Shown here piece by piece: positions 18,624 through 25,674 of a stretch of 64,000 nucleotides of DNA (positions are counted from its first letter, which is position 1; each line of letters opens with the position of its first letter). The DNA is taken from the NCBI GenBank assembly GCA_029239755.1, contig JARBUI010000002.1:186001-250000 (forward strand), given 5' to 3'. This stretch comes from Clostridia bacterium (GTDB lineage Bacteria > Bacillota > Clostridia > Lachnospirales > Cellulosilyticaceae). The notes beneath the pieces are model-generated. The model saw only the letters and a list, made by a program, of their open reading frames with translations. It ran no database searches and was not told the DNA's origin. Both the position numbers and the translations under genes were made by a program.

Positions 18624-18932
18624 TTATACGGGGAGTCTCATTATCTCTCTATAAGCATCCATTACTTGATTTCTCACTTGCATTGTAAATTGTAATAAAA
18701 TGCTTGACTTTTCTTGCGCTATCATTAAACTGTGCACATTATCATTTTTTCCGGTCATAAAATCGTAGGTGTACTTTTCTGCTATTTTTTCAGCTTCATT
18801 AGTAGCACTGAGTAATTTCTTAGCACTTTCTAGCGAATCTACAAAACTAGCATCACTTGTTAAACTTGTGCTATTATCTATTTTATTTAATCCCAATGAG
18901 GCACCTTGTAGTTGTTGTACTGCTTGTATCAT
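18624..18932 (-). CDS. fliE: Flagellar hook-basal body protein FliE
   Basis: FliE joins the MS ring to the rod. The 102-residue protein ends with the conserved helix SILLQFTMQVRNQVMDAYRE followed by IMRLPV, which is diagnostic for FliE. The ATG is preceded by TAGGAGGG. It lies 11 bases after flgC and before fliF in the canonical order. Confidence 0.94.
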   Translation of the reverse strand: MIQAVQQLQGASLGLNKIDNSTSLTSDASFVDSLESAKKLLSATNEAEKIAEKYTYDFMTGKNDNVHSLMIAQEKSSILLQFTMQVRNQVMDAYREIMRLPV

Positions 18933-18943
18933 TTATTTCCCTC

Positions 18944-19381
18944 CTATTTTCCTATTTCAAGTGCCTTACTAACCATAGCCTTCATTGCATTAAATGTTGT
19001 AACATTGGCTTCATAAGAACGGCTTGCTGAAATCATATTAACCATTTCTTCTACCATATTAACATTAGGCATCTGTACATACCCCTTCTCATCTGCATCT
19101 GGATGAGTTGGATCATATATAATAGGAAATGGTTTATTATCTTCAACAATCTTAGATACTCTTACCCCATTATTTTCTGATGCTGTATATTTATTCAAAA
19201 TACTATTGAAGCTTTCCTTGTTTTGAACCGACTCAAATAGAACTGCTTTTCTCCTATAAGGTCCTCCCTCTGGTGTTCGTGTAGTATTAGCATTAGCTAT
19301 ATTTTGTGAAATAACATCTAATCTCAGTCTTTGTGCAGTTAAGCCTGAAGCCGATGTATCCATTGACCCAAAAAAGCTCAT
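18944..19381 (-). CDS. flgC: Flagellar rod protein FlgC
   Basis: FlgC is a proximal rod subunit. The 145-residue protein begins MSFFGSMDTSASGLTAQRLR and carries the rod motif ISQNIANANTTRT. It ends with VNMVEEMVNMISASRSYEAN, the helical C-terminal rod motif. It starts 15 bases after flgB. Confidence 0.95.
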   Translation of the reverse strand: MSFFGSMDTSASGLTAQRLRLDVISQNIANANTTRTPEGGPYRRKAVLFESVQNKESFNSILNKYTASENNGVRVSKIVEDNKPFPIIYDPTHPDADEKGYVQMPNVNMVEEMVNMISASRSYEANVTTFNAMKAMVSKALEIGK

Positions 19382-19396
19382 GTGTTATCCCCCTTA

Positions 19397-19765
19397 TTAT
19401 TTAATTGTCTGTAGTATTGACTTGTAGCGTGCTAACTGCGCAGAAGTTCTCTCAATTAACGTATCATACTTTAATTTAACTTTTGCAGATTCTGCCATTT
19501 CTACATCTATATCTACGTTATTGCCATCCATTCTATAGGCATAATTTTGATTATCGACATAAACCTTGGGATTAAGTGTATTTATACTTATATTCCCAAT
19601 TCCCTTTCTTTCTATTTCTTTTTCTAAAAACCCCTCAAATGCTACATCTTTTCTTTTATATCCAGGGGTATCTTGATTACTTATATTATTACTAATTGTA
19701 CTGTATCTAAGCATCGTGGCGTCAAGTGCCTTATTTATTATATCAATATTATGGAATAAGTCCAT
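19397..19765 (-). CDS. flgB: Flagellar rod protein FlgB, first gene of the operon
   Basis: FlgB is a proximal rod subunit. I start it at the ATG at 19765 (MDLFHNIDIINKALDATMLR), which has AGGGGGGAG six bases upstream; the longer frame starting ten codons earlier has no ribosome site. It has the rod motif ISNNISNQDTPGYKRKDVAF and a C-terminal helix ending LARYKSILQTIK. It is the first gene after the riboswitch-controlled leader, so it heads the operon. Confidence 0.93.
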   Translation of the reverse strand: MDLFHNIDIINKALDATMLRYSTISNNISNQDTPGYKRKDVAFEGFLEKEIERKGIGNISINTLNPKVYVDNQNYAYRMDGNNVDIDVEMAESAKVKLKYDTLIERTSAQLARYKSILQTIK

Positions 19766-20162
19766 ATTAGTCTCCCCCCTCTTGTTGACTCTCATATTAT
19801 AATACTTTTTATTTCTGTTTCCGTTACAAAATGACTAAATATATCACTTTTTTATGTATTTCTATACATCACAAACATAGATTCATTATATAGTTAAATA
19901 GCATATAAATCAATAAATATAAGAAACTATACGTAAAAAACACCTGCTATTTTATGCCATTTTTTAAATTTTTACTTTTCTTCTAGCAGTATTTGTCAGA
20001 ACACTTTCTGCCACTCGTGTATAGACGACATTTTTTTACGTATTTCTATAGCCTACTATAACTTTTCATGGCTTTTGATTACCTTTATCCAATAGCTTAA
20101 TCTATTTTATCATTTTTATTAAAACTTAATATAGAGTCTAAAATACATTTTCTATATTTTCA
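19766..20162 (-). promoter_or_regulatory. Long A/T-rich leader of the flagellar operon with repeated motifs
   Basis: About 400 bases between the riboswitch terminator and flgB contain no credible gene. A 19-base motif occurs twice in the same orientation (19848-19866 and 20032-20050, 18 of 19 identical; TTTTTTAYGTATTTCTATA on the plus strand). A third, inverted partial copy is at 19922-19940, giving an 11-bp perfect inverted repeat (19930-19940 with 20032-20042) around 91 bases. There is also a small palindrome ATGTAT-N4-ATACAT at 19854-19869. These may be regulator sites or RNA structure; no coding role is seen. Confidence 0.5.
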
Positions 20163-20200
20163 GAAAAATCAAAAACCACAGTATGATACCATGGTTTTTA
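20163..20200 (-). terminator. Intrinsic terminator after the c-di-GMP riboswitch
   Basis: On the minus strand, AAAAACCA pairs with TGGTTTTT. Wobble pairs and GTAT/ATAC continue the stem almost to the loop (20171-20199), and GATTTTTC follows. It lies about 20 bases downstream of the aptamer and about 400 bases before flgB. It is therefore the natural expression platform of the riboswitch. Confidence 0.85.
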
Positions 20201-20220
20201 CAATAAGTGATTTTGTACAT

Positions 20221-20294
20221 GGCGGCTCGACTATCATAGTTTTTTAACCTTAGACTCGTAGCTTTGCGTCTCTACTTTTCAATAGATTTGCCTT
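20221..20294 (-). ncRNA. Cyclic-di-GMP-I (GEMM-I) riboswitch aptamer
   Basis: Read on the minus strand, the element begins GGCAAA, then has a short hairpin with a GAAA-type loop (CTATTGAAAAGTAG). The invariant core GACGCAAAGC is at 20261-20270. Then come AGTCTAAGG and the second half CTATGATAGTCGAGCCGCC, closing the P1 helix with the initial GGC. This is the order and wording of the GEMM-I consensus. The aptamer sits between a consensus promoter and a terminator ahead of flgB. By analogy with the C. difficile flgB leader, ligand binding should favour termination and shut motility off; that direction is inferred. Confidence 0.92.
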
Positions 20295-20351
20295 TAAAAC
20301 AAGTAAAAATAATATTTAATTGTATTACGAAATTTTCAAACTGCTTCTAAC

Positions 20352-20381
20352 ATTATATGTCTCAACATGCTAATATGTCAA
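20352..20381 (-). promoter_or_regulatory. Vegetative (sigma-A type) promoter of the flagellar operon
   Basis: A perfect -35 (TTGACA, 20376-20381) and a perfect -10 (TATAAT, 20352-20357) are separated by 18 bases on the minus strand. Transcription would start near 20345, about 50 bases before the c-di-GMP aptamer. No convincing sigma-28 site was seen upstream of flgB. Confidence 0.85.
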
Positions 20382-20446
20382 CATTTTAGACAGCTATTTT
20401 GTCTGCCTCTTCAAAAAAATTAGCACTTCGTTCATTTAATGTAAAC

Positions 20447-21025
20447 CTATAGTATGAGACTTGTCATATAATGCAGGTTAGCTGCTGCCAAAACGTCAAG
20501 TAATGATACCAAAAAGCTTCCCATTATTACAGGTATAATACCAATACTATGGTCACTTAAGATAGATACTATTTTTATATTTTTTTGTCTTAGTCCAGCT
20601 ATCACTAAGTACATGCCTATAGCAATCATAATGATAGCCTGAATACCATAAGCAATAAAAGCAATAACAAGCCCTTTAACGCCATAAATTAAAATAGCAC
20701 ATGTTGTAGTAAAAGCATAGGAAAAGATTATTATAAAAAGCACTACCATACTAACCGGGAGCGTAAAATAAAAAAATCCAAACAGCCATATAACTAGCAG
20801 CTGTTTAAAATAATCATAAATACCGCTTATGAACTTCTGCATTTCAAATGACTGTTTTATATTGAGTGCCATATAACTATTTAACACAAGAAAAACTGAG
20901 CTATCTCTATCCTTTATATAGAGGGCATAAATGCATCCACTAATGACTGCTAAAATAAAAATTCCTATTACAATAATATCATTTGTAAAATACTTTATAT
21001 ATCTTGTATCATATTTTCTTTTCAT
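20447..21025 (-). CDS. spoIIM: Stage II sporulation protein M homologue
   Basis: SpoIIM is an integral membrane protein of the SpoIIDMP complex that drives engulfment during sporulation. The 192-residue product has about five membrane helices, beginning with one at 16-37. Its length and topology match SpoIIM; the central FGFFYFTLPVSMVVLFIIIF and the Gly-containing GVKGLVIAFIAYGIQAI are typical. A GGAGG lies ahead of the ATG. It is the third gene of the proC-nudF-spoIIM set and is the best evidence that this organism forms spores. Confidence 0.85.
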   Translation of the reverse strand: MKRKYDTRYIKYFTNDIIVIGIFILAVISGCIYALYIKDRDSSVFLVLNSYMALNIKQSFEMQKFISGIYDYFKQLLVIWLFGFFYFTLPVSMVVLFIIIFSYAFTTTCAILIYGVKGLVIAFIAYGIQAIIMIAIGMYLVIAGLRQKNIKIVSILSDHSIGIIPVIMGSFLVSLLDVLAAANLHYMTSLIL

Positions 21026-21089
21026 CGGGCAGCCTCCATAACTTTTATCCGTCTTAAATCAAGTTATGATACAAGCTCTTACTTTAGAA

Positions 21090-21617
21090 CTACATATTGA
21101 GAAAATGCATTGCAGTAAAAATTCCAACTATTGTTTTGCTATCTTGTATCTCTCCGTTAAATATCATTTTTACTGCATCAGTAAGCGAATATCTCTCTAG
21201 AGTAATATATTCATCTTCATCTAAGTGCTGCTTACCTTTTTTGAGATTAGTCGCTAAAAATAAATGTAATTTCTCATCACTAAATCCAACTGCACTGAAC
21301 ATAGAACATATCTTTTCAACATGTCCTGCTTGATATCCCGTCTCTTCTTCTAGTTCTCTTATAGCACACTTATACGGATCCTCATTTTTTTCTAATTTAC
21401 CTGCCGGAATTTCAAGAACCTCAGTATTACTTGCATTTCTATATTGTCTTACTAAAATAACCTCATTGTCTTCTGTAATAGGAACAATAGCTGTCGCTCC
21501 ATTGTGCAGAACCAGATCCCACTTCGTTACTCTTCCCTCTTCAATCTCAATAGTATCTTCAGCTACATCAAATATCTTGCCTTTATAAACTATTTCACGA
21601 TTAATTAATTTCATCAT
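21090..21617 (-). CDS. nudF: Nudix hydrolase, ADP-ribose pyrophosphatase type
   Basis: The enzyme probably hydrolyses ADP-ribose to AMP and ribose 5-phosphate. The 175-residue protein has a complete Nudix box beginning at GKLEKNEDPYKCAIRELEEE and continuing TGY, with the catalytic REXXEE residues intact. The preceding region, AIVPITEDNEVILVRQYR, is typical of the NudF/YqkG subgroup. It begins with two consecutive ATG codons; either could be used. It starts 15 bases after proC and precedes spoIIM, the usual Bacillus/Clostridium neighbourhood. Confidence 0.9.
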   Translation of the reverse strand: MMKLINREIVYKGKIFDVAEDTIEIEEGRVTKWDLVLHNGATAIVPITEDNEVILVRQYRNASNTEVLEIPAGKLEKNEDPYKCAIRELEEETGYQAGHVEKICSMFSAVGFSDEKLHLFLATNLKKGKQHLDEDEYITLERYSLTDAVKMIFNGEIQDSKTIVGIFTAMHFLNM

Positions 21618-21632
21618 TCAATCTCCATTCTC

Positions 21633-22436
21633 TCACTTGCCTGACATTTGGTTAGCTTTGTTATAACAAGCTGTCATTGCTTTGATAATGCTGTTTCTAA
21701 AACCTAGTTCTTCGAGAGTGACAACAGCTTCTATTGTAGTTCCTCCGGGAGACGTGACTGCATCTTTAAGCTCTCCTGGATGTTTTTTAGTTTGCAAAAT
21801 CATCTCACAAGCTCCTTTTATCGCTGAAGCCGTAAGCTCATATGCCATATCACGCGGCATTCCAAAACTTACCGAAGCGTCCGCCATCGCTTCTATAAAC
21901 ATATATACATAAGCTGGAGAACTTCCTGTAGCTGCCACTACAGCTGCCATCATTTTTTCATCAACGCAAACTGTTTTTCCAAAGCAGTTAAAATATTTTA
22001 AAAACGAATGAATTTCTTCCTGTAGTAGTTCACCGCACTTATAACTATAAGCAGTTATGCCTTCTCCTATAAGAGCTGGTGTATTAGGCATAGTACGTAT
22101 AACTTTAGTTTTTTCTCCTAGAACTTCTTTTATGTGAGCTATGCTGTGCCCTGGCGAAACAGTGATAACGACATGCTCATCTGTTAAAAGATTCATTATA
22201 TTAGTACAAACCTCTTGGTAATACTGTGGCTTTACTGAAATAACAATGTATTTTACTCCTCTTACCAGATCCTCTAAACGACTGACCGTCTCAACATTGG
22301 TATAATGTGAAAACTTTTGATAGGCGCCTTCATTATGATCAAATACAACTATTTTTTCAGCACCGCTATCAGCAATGGCTTTTGCCATTGCACTTCCCAT
22401 ATTGCCTATTCCTATAAAACCTATATGATTCATCAT
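21633..22436 (-). CDS. proC: Pyrroline-5-carboxylate reductase
   Basis: ProC catalyses the last step of proline synthesis, NAD(P)H-dependent reduction of pyrroline-5-carboxylate. The 267-residue protein has the N-terminal dinucleotide fold IGFIGIGNMGSAMAKAI and the catalytic-domain signature running through SSPAYVYMFIEAMADA, ending with the ProC pattern SPGGTTIEAVVTLEE. Two adjacent ATG codons follow AAGGAG. It has its own promoter and is divergent from nfeD. Confidence 0.95.
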   Translation of the reverse strand: MMNHIGFIGIGNMGSAMAKAIADSGAEKIVVFDHNEGAYQKFSHYTNVETVSRLEDLVRGVKYIVISVKPQYYQEVCTNIMNLLTDEHVVITVSPGHSIAHIKEVLGEKTKVIRTMPNTPALIGEGITAYSYKCGELLQEEIHSFLKYFNCFGKTVCVDEKMMAAVVAATGSSPAYVYMFIEAMADASVSFGMPRDMAYELTASAIKGACEMILQTKKHPGELKDAVTSPGGTTIEAVVTLEELGFRNSIIKAMTACYNKANQMSGK

Positions 22437-22470
22437 TCTTCTCCTTTTAACATGTTCTAATTACGCTGTT

Positions 22471-22498
22471 ATTATATCATATTTTATACTTGTGTTAA
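22471..22498 (-). promoter_or_regulatory. Promoter of proC-nudF-spoIIM
   Basis: TTAACA (22493-22498) and TATAAT (22471-22476) are spaced by 16 bases on the minus strand. They end about 35 bases before the proC start. Confidence 0.65.
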
Positions 22499-22526
22499 TC
22501 TTCTAATATTATTATCCTTGCATATA

Positions 22527-22535
22527 TGTTATAAT
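22527..22535 (+). promoter_or_regulatory. Extended -10 promoter of nfeD-SPFH
   Basis: TGTTATAAT at 22527-22535 is a perfect extended -10 (TGN plus TATAAT), 37 bases upstream of the nfeD ATG. No clear -35 element is present. Confidence 0.55.
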
Positions 22536-22571
22536 AACAGCATATGTAAGATAAGAAAAGGAGGATTAACT

Positions 22572-23006
22572 ATGTGGATTTTATGGCTTATAGTAGGTAT
22601 AGTCTTCAGTATTGCAGAAATACTCTCCAGCGGTTTTTTTCTCATTTGGTTTGCAATAGGAGCTTTTATTGCCCTTATAGCCTCTTTCTTTACTAGCAAT
22701 GTTTTATATCAAGGCATTATATTTTTAGCGGTTTCTCTTATACTACTTTTAACACTTACTAAACTTGTTGCTAAAAAGTTTTCATCTCACCCTACATTGC
22801 CTACAAATATAGACAGCTTAATTGGCAAAAAAGGTATTGTTACTGAGGACATAGGCAAAGATAACTTTGAAAGTGGACTTGTAAAACTCGATGGTGAAAT
22901 TTGGACAGCTGTATCCAAAGACGGACATCCAATTAATAAAGGATCCATCGTGAGCATCCACGAAATAAAGGGTGTACGGCTTATTGTATCGCAAACAGAA
23001 ATTTAA
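22572..23006 (+). CDS. NfeD-like membrane protein
   Basis: NfeD-type proteins pair with SPFH/flotillin proteins in membrane microdomains. The 144-residue product begins MWILWLIVGIVFSIAEILSS, has about three membrane helices, and ends with an OB-fold domain (IGKKGIVTEDIGKDNFESGL; V-x-G-E-x-W). I chose the ATG at 22572, which has AAGGAGG seven bases upstream; a longer frame from 22518 would overlap the promoter. The downstream SPFH gene follows immediately, supporting the pairing. Confidence 0.88.
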   Translation: MWILWLIVGIVFSIAEILSSGFFLIWFAIGAFIALIASFFTSNVLYQGIIFLAVSLILLLTLTKLVAKKFSSHPTLPTNIDSLIGKKGIVTEDIGKDNFESGLVKLDGEIWTAVSKDGHPINKGSIVSIHEIKGVRLIVSQTEI

Positions 23007-23019
23007 GGAGGTATATGCA

Positions 23020-23961
23020 GTGAATGGTATAATCATTATTGTTTTGCTCATTTTCATTCTTATTATTACGTTTAGTTCTATCAAAATTATTAGGCAGTCC
23101 AGCGTTGGTATTGTAATGCGTCTTGGAAAATTCAGCCGCAAAGCAGAAACCGGTGTCAACTTTATTATTCCTTTTGTTGAAACAATTTACAAGGTGGTTG
23201 ATTTAAGAGAAGTAGTTATTGACTTTCCTCCTCAGCCTGTTATTACAAAGGATAATGTTACAATGCAGATTGACACTGTTGTTTACTACAAAATCACAGA
23301 TCCTGTATATTACATTTTTGAAATCGCCAATCCAATAAGCGCCATAGAAAACTTAACAGCTACAACTCTCCGTAACATCATCGGCGAGCTGGATTTAGAC
23401 GAAACACTCACCTCACGAGATATTATCAATACAAAGTTAAGAGTTATCTTGGATGAAGCCACTGACAAGTGGGGGATTAAGGTTAATAGGGTAGAACTTA
23501 AAAATATACTTCCTCCAAAAGATATCCAGGAAGCTATGGAAAAACAAATGCGTGCCGAGCGACAAAGACGTGAAGCTGTATTAACTGCTGAAGGCCAGAA
23601 GAAAGCTTCTGTACTGCTTGCAGAAGGTGAAAAGGAATCTACTATTCTTAATGCAGAAGCTAAAAAGGAATCTTTGGTAAGAGCTGCTGAAGGTCAAAAA
23701 CAAGCAGATATCCTAAGAGCTGAGGGCGAAGCTGCGGCTATTATGAAAATGCAGCAGGCTAAGGCCGAAGGGCTTAGATATGTATTTGCTGCTATTAAAG
23801 AATCTGGCATCGATGACAATATCCTTGCCATAAGGTCTATGGAAGCTCTTGAAAAAATTGCTGAGAGCGATTCAAGTAAACTTGTGCTTCCTTCAGATGC
23901 AATTAATTTCCTAGGAACCTTTAAAGGCATCAAAGAAGTCATGTCATCTGGTAAAGAATAA
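23020..23961 (+). CDS. SPFH/stomatin-like membrane protein
   Basis: This SPFH (band 7) protein probably scaffolds membrane microdomains or controls membrane protease activity. It has an N-terminal membrane anchor (GIIIIVLLIFILIITFSSI) and the band-7 domain with VVDLREVVIDFPPQPVITKD. A coiled-coil region rich in Ala, Glu and Lys (ERQRREAVLTAEGQKKASVL) follows. I start it at GTG 23020, preceded by AAGGAGG; the ATG 48 bases upstream lies in nfeD. At about 313 residues it matches QmcA/stomatin-type proteins better than the longer flotillins. Confidence 0.9.
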   Translation: MNGIIIIVLLIFILIITFSSIKIIRQSSVGIVMRLGKFSRKAETGVNFIIPFVETIYKVVDLREVVIDFPPQPVITKDNVTMQIDTVVYYKITDPVYYIFEIANPISAIENLTATTLRNIIGELDLDETLTSRDIINTKLRVILDEATDKWGIKVNRVELKNILPPKDIQEAMEKQMRAERQRREAVLTAEGQKKASVLLAEGEKESTILNAEAKKESLVRAAEGQKQADILRAEGEAAAIMKMQQAKAEGLRYVFAAIKESGIDDNILAIRSMEALEKIAESDSSKLVLPSDAINFLGTFKGIKEVMSSGKE

Positions 23962-23966
23962 TGAAT

Positions 23967-24014
23967 AAAAAAGGAATGCTGAACGTTTTATAAACGCGTT
24001 CAGCATTCCTTTTT
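23967..24014. terminator. Bidirectional terminator between SPFH gene and purB
   Basis: AAAAAGGAATGCTGAACG (from 23968) pairs with CGTTCAGCATTCCTTTTT (to 24014), an 18-bp stem flanked by A and T runs. It lies between two convergent genes and serves both. Confidence 0.9.
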
Positions 24015-24031
24015 TAAAGCATGATTTCAAT

Positions 24032-25462
24032 TTAAACTCTTACATCTCCGTCAATTCCTAAAATATCCTTATTGCTTTCAAGAATTGGATTTATAACGTC
24101 TCTGATAAAGTCCTCCACTTGCATTGACGCACATCCAATGAAGTTCTCCGGTTTCAATATATCGTAGAGTTCATCTTGCGTCATATTAAAAGTTCCATCT
24201 TTAATAATGCGATCAATCAAATCATTTGACCTGCCGTATCCTTTAACTTCCTGTGATGCCTCCATGGATAATACTCTCACTCTTTCATGAAGTTCCTGTC
24301 TGTCCCCGCCACGTTTTACCCCTTCCATGAGTATAACTTCTGTTGCCATAAAAGGAAGTTCATCTTTAATATGTTTTTCAATTACTTTAGGATATACAAC
24401 AAGCCCCGAAGCTACATTGAGATAAATCTCTAAAATTGCGTCTATAGCCAGAAATGCTTCTGAAATCGCTATTCTTTTGTTGGCACTATCATCCAAAGTT
24501 CTTTCGAACCATTGTGTAGAAGCTGTAATAGCTGGATTAAGTGCATCACAAATAACATATCTAGCTAGTGATGAAATACGTTCGGTCCTCATAGGATTAC
24601 GCTTATATGCCATAGCCGATGAACCAATTTGATTTTTTTCAAAAGGCTCTTCTACTTCTTTTAAATGCTGCAGAAGCCTAATATCATTACTAAATTTATA
24701 AGCAGACTGTGCGACTTGGCTTAGTACATTAAGCACCTGCGAGTCAAATTTTCTCGTATAAGTTTGTCCGGTTACAGGATATACCTCATCAAAACCGAGT
24801 TTTTTTGCTATAGTTATATCTAATTTTTTGACTTTTTCATAGTCTCCTTCAAACAGCGTCAAAAAGGTTGCCTGAGTTCCTGTAGTTCCTTTGGCTCCTC
24901 TTAACTTTTTTCTTTCAAGCAAAGTATCTACCTCTATTAAATCCAACCATAAGTCTTGTAACCATAGGGTCGCTCTTTTACCAACTGTAGTAAGCTGTGC
25001 AGGCTGCAGATGAGTAAATCCCAATGTAGGTAAATTTTTATACTCCAAAGCAAATTTAGACAGCTTTTCTATTACATTTACAATTTTTTTACGTATAAGC
25101 TCCAATCCCTCATACATGATGATAAGATCAGTATTGTCTCCTACATAACAGCTTGTTGCACCAAGGTGTATAATAGGCATGGCTTTTACCGCTTGTTCCC
25201 CATAGGCATGCACATGAGCCATAACATCATGACGCACTTTATTTTCCCATGCTTCTGCAACTTCATAATTAATATCATCCATATATTCTTTAAGCTCTTT
25301 TACTTGCTCATCTGTAATATTAAGACCTAATTCATGCTCTGTTTCAGCTAATGTAACCCACAGCTTTCTCCATGTTTTAAATTTCTTTTCTTCAGAAAAC
25401 AAATAAAGCATTTCCTTACTGGCATATCTTCCTTCTAAAGGACTTTTATAGGAATTTCTCAT
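24032..25462 (-). CDS. purB: Adenylosuccinate lyase
   Basis: PurB cleaves adenylosuccinate and SAICAR in purine synthesis. The 476-residue protein has the family signature SSAMAYKRNPMR and the substrate-binding patterns HLGATSCYVGDNTD and LPTLGFTHLQPAQLTTVGKR. Its length matches the longer eukaryote/clostridial form rather than the roughly 430-residue Bacillus form. It stands alone here, with an unusual symmetric leader; no other pur genes are nearby. Confidence 0.96.
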   Translation of the reverse strand: MRNSYKSPLEGRYASKEMLYLFSEEKKFKTWRKLWVTLAETEHELGLNITDEQVKELKEYMDDINYEVAEAWENKVRHDVMAHVHAYGEQAVKAMPIIHLGATSCYVGDNTDLIIMYEGLELIRKKIVNVIEKLSKFALEYKNLPTLGFTHLQPAQLTTVGKRATLWLQDLWLDLIEVDTLLERKKLRGAKGTTGTQATFLTLFEGDYEKVKKLDITIAKKLGFDEVYPVTGQTYTRKFDSQVLNVLSQVAQSAYKFSNDIRLLQHLKEVEEPFEKNQIGSSAMAYKRNPMRTERISSLARYVICDALNPAITASTQWFERTLDDSANKRIAISEAFLAIDAILEIYLNVASGLVVYPKVIEKHIKDELPFMATEVILMEGVKRGGDRQELHERVRVLSMEASQEVKGYGRSNDLIDRIIKDGTFNMTQDELYDILKPENFIGCASMQVEDFIRDVINPILESNKDILGIDGDVRV

Positions 25463-25515
25463 ATCATAGTTCCTTTCATTCTCTCTATTGTATTTTATTA
25501 TGTCTTTATTATATG

Positions 25516-25600
25516 AAAAAACTCCTCACTTTACAATATTTTTTCGAACATTTACGTGGTTACCCAACTATTCGTTCGACTCTCGTGAGGATTATATATA
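25516..25600 (-). promoter_or_regulatory. Nested inverted repeats in the purB leader
   Basis: Read on the minus strand, TCCTCAC (25585-25591) pairs with GTGAGGA (25523-25529), followed by a run of six T (25516-25521). Inside it, TCGAAC (25574-25579) pairs with GTTCGA (25544-25549) around a 24-base loop that contains a small GTAA-capped hairpin. It could be an RNA attenuator, since the outer stem plus T run resembles a terminator. It could also be a DNA operator, because the outer repeat overlaps the -10 region and the CGAAC half-sites resemble PurBoxes. It does not match the purine riboswitch. Confidence 0.5.
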
Positions 25601-25624
25601 CTTTTTCCTTTTCGAGGGCGTCAA
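25595..25624 (-). promoter_or_regulatory. Probable purB promoter
   Basis: TTGACG (25619-25624) and TATATA (25595-25600) are 18 bases apart on the minus strand. The -35 touches the T-run of the aspB terminator. An alternative -10, TATAAT at 25591-25596, would give too long a spacer. Confidence 0.5.
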
Positions 25625-25656
25625 AAATTAAGGCAACAAGATTTCCTTGCTGCCTT
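25623..25656 (-). terminator. Terminator of aspB
   Basis: AAGGCAGCAAG pairs with CTTGTTGCCTT (25646-25656 and 25630-25640, one wobble), followed by AATTTTTG on the minus strand. It separates aspB from purB. Confidence 0.85.
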
Positions 25657-25674
25657 AGCTATTATCACTCATAT

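Noticed and set aside
19943-19959. Sigma-54-like site (TGGCA...AGCA) upstream of flgB
   Set aside because: The spacing between the GG and GC elements is one base short, and no activator gene or enhancer-like site was seen.
25544-25579. Canonical PurR operator at purB
   Set aside because: Half-sites look right, but the 24-base spacing is too long and PurR operators are mainly known from Bacilli; kept only as an alternative in the leader entry.
25516-25600. Purine riboswitch ahead of purB
   Set aside because: A CGTAAAT stretch resembles the P3 loop, but the J1/2, P2 and J2/3 elements are absent, and the main stem overlaps the promoter.
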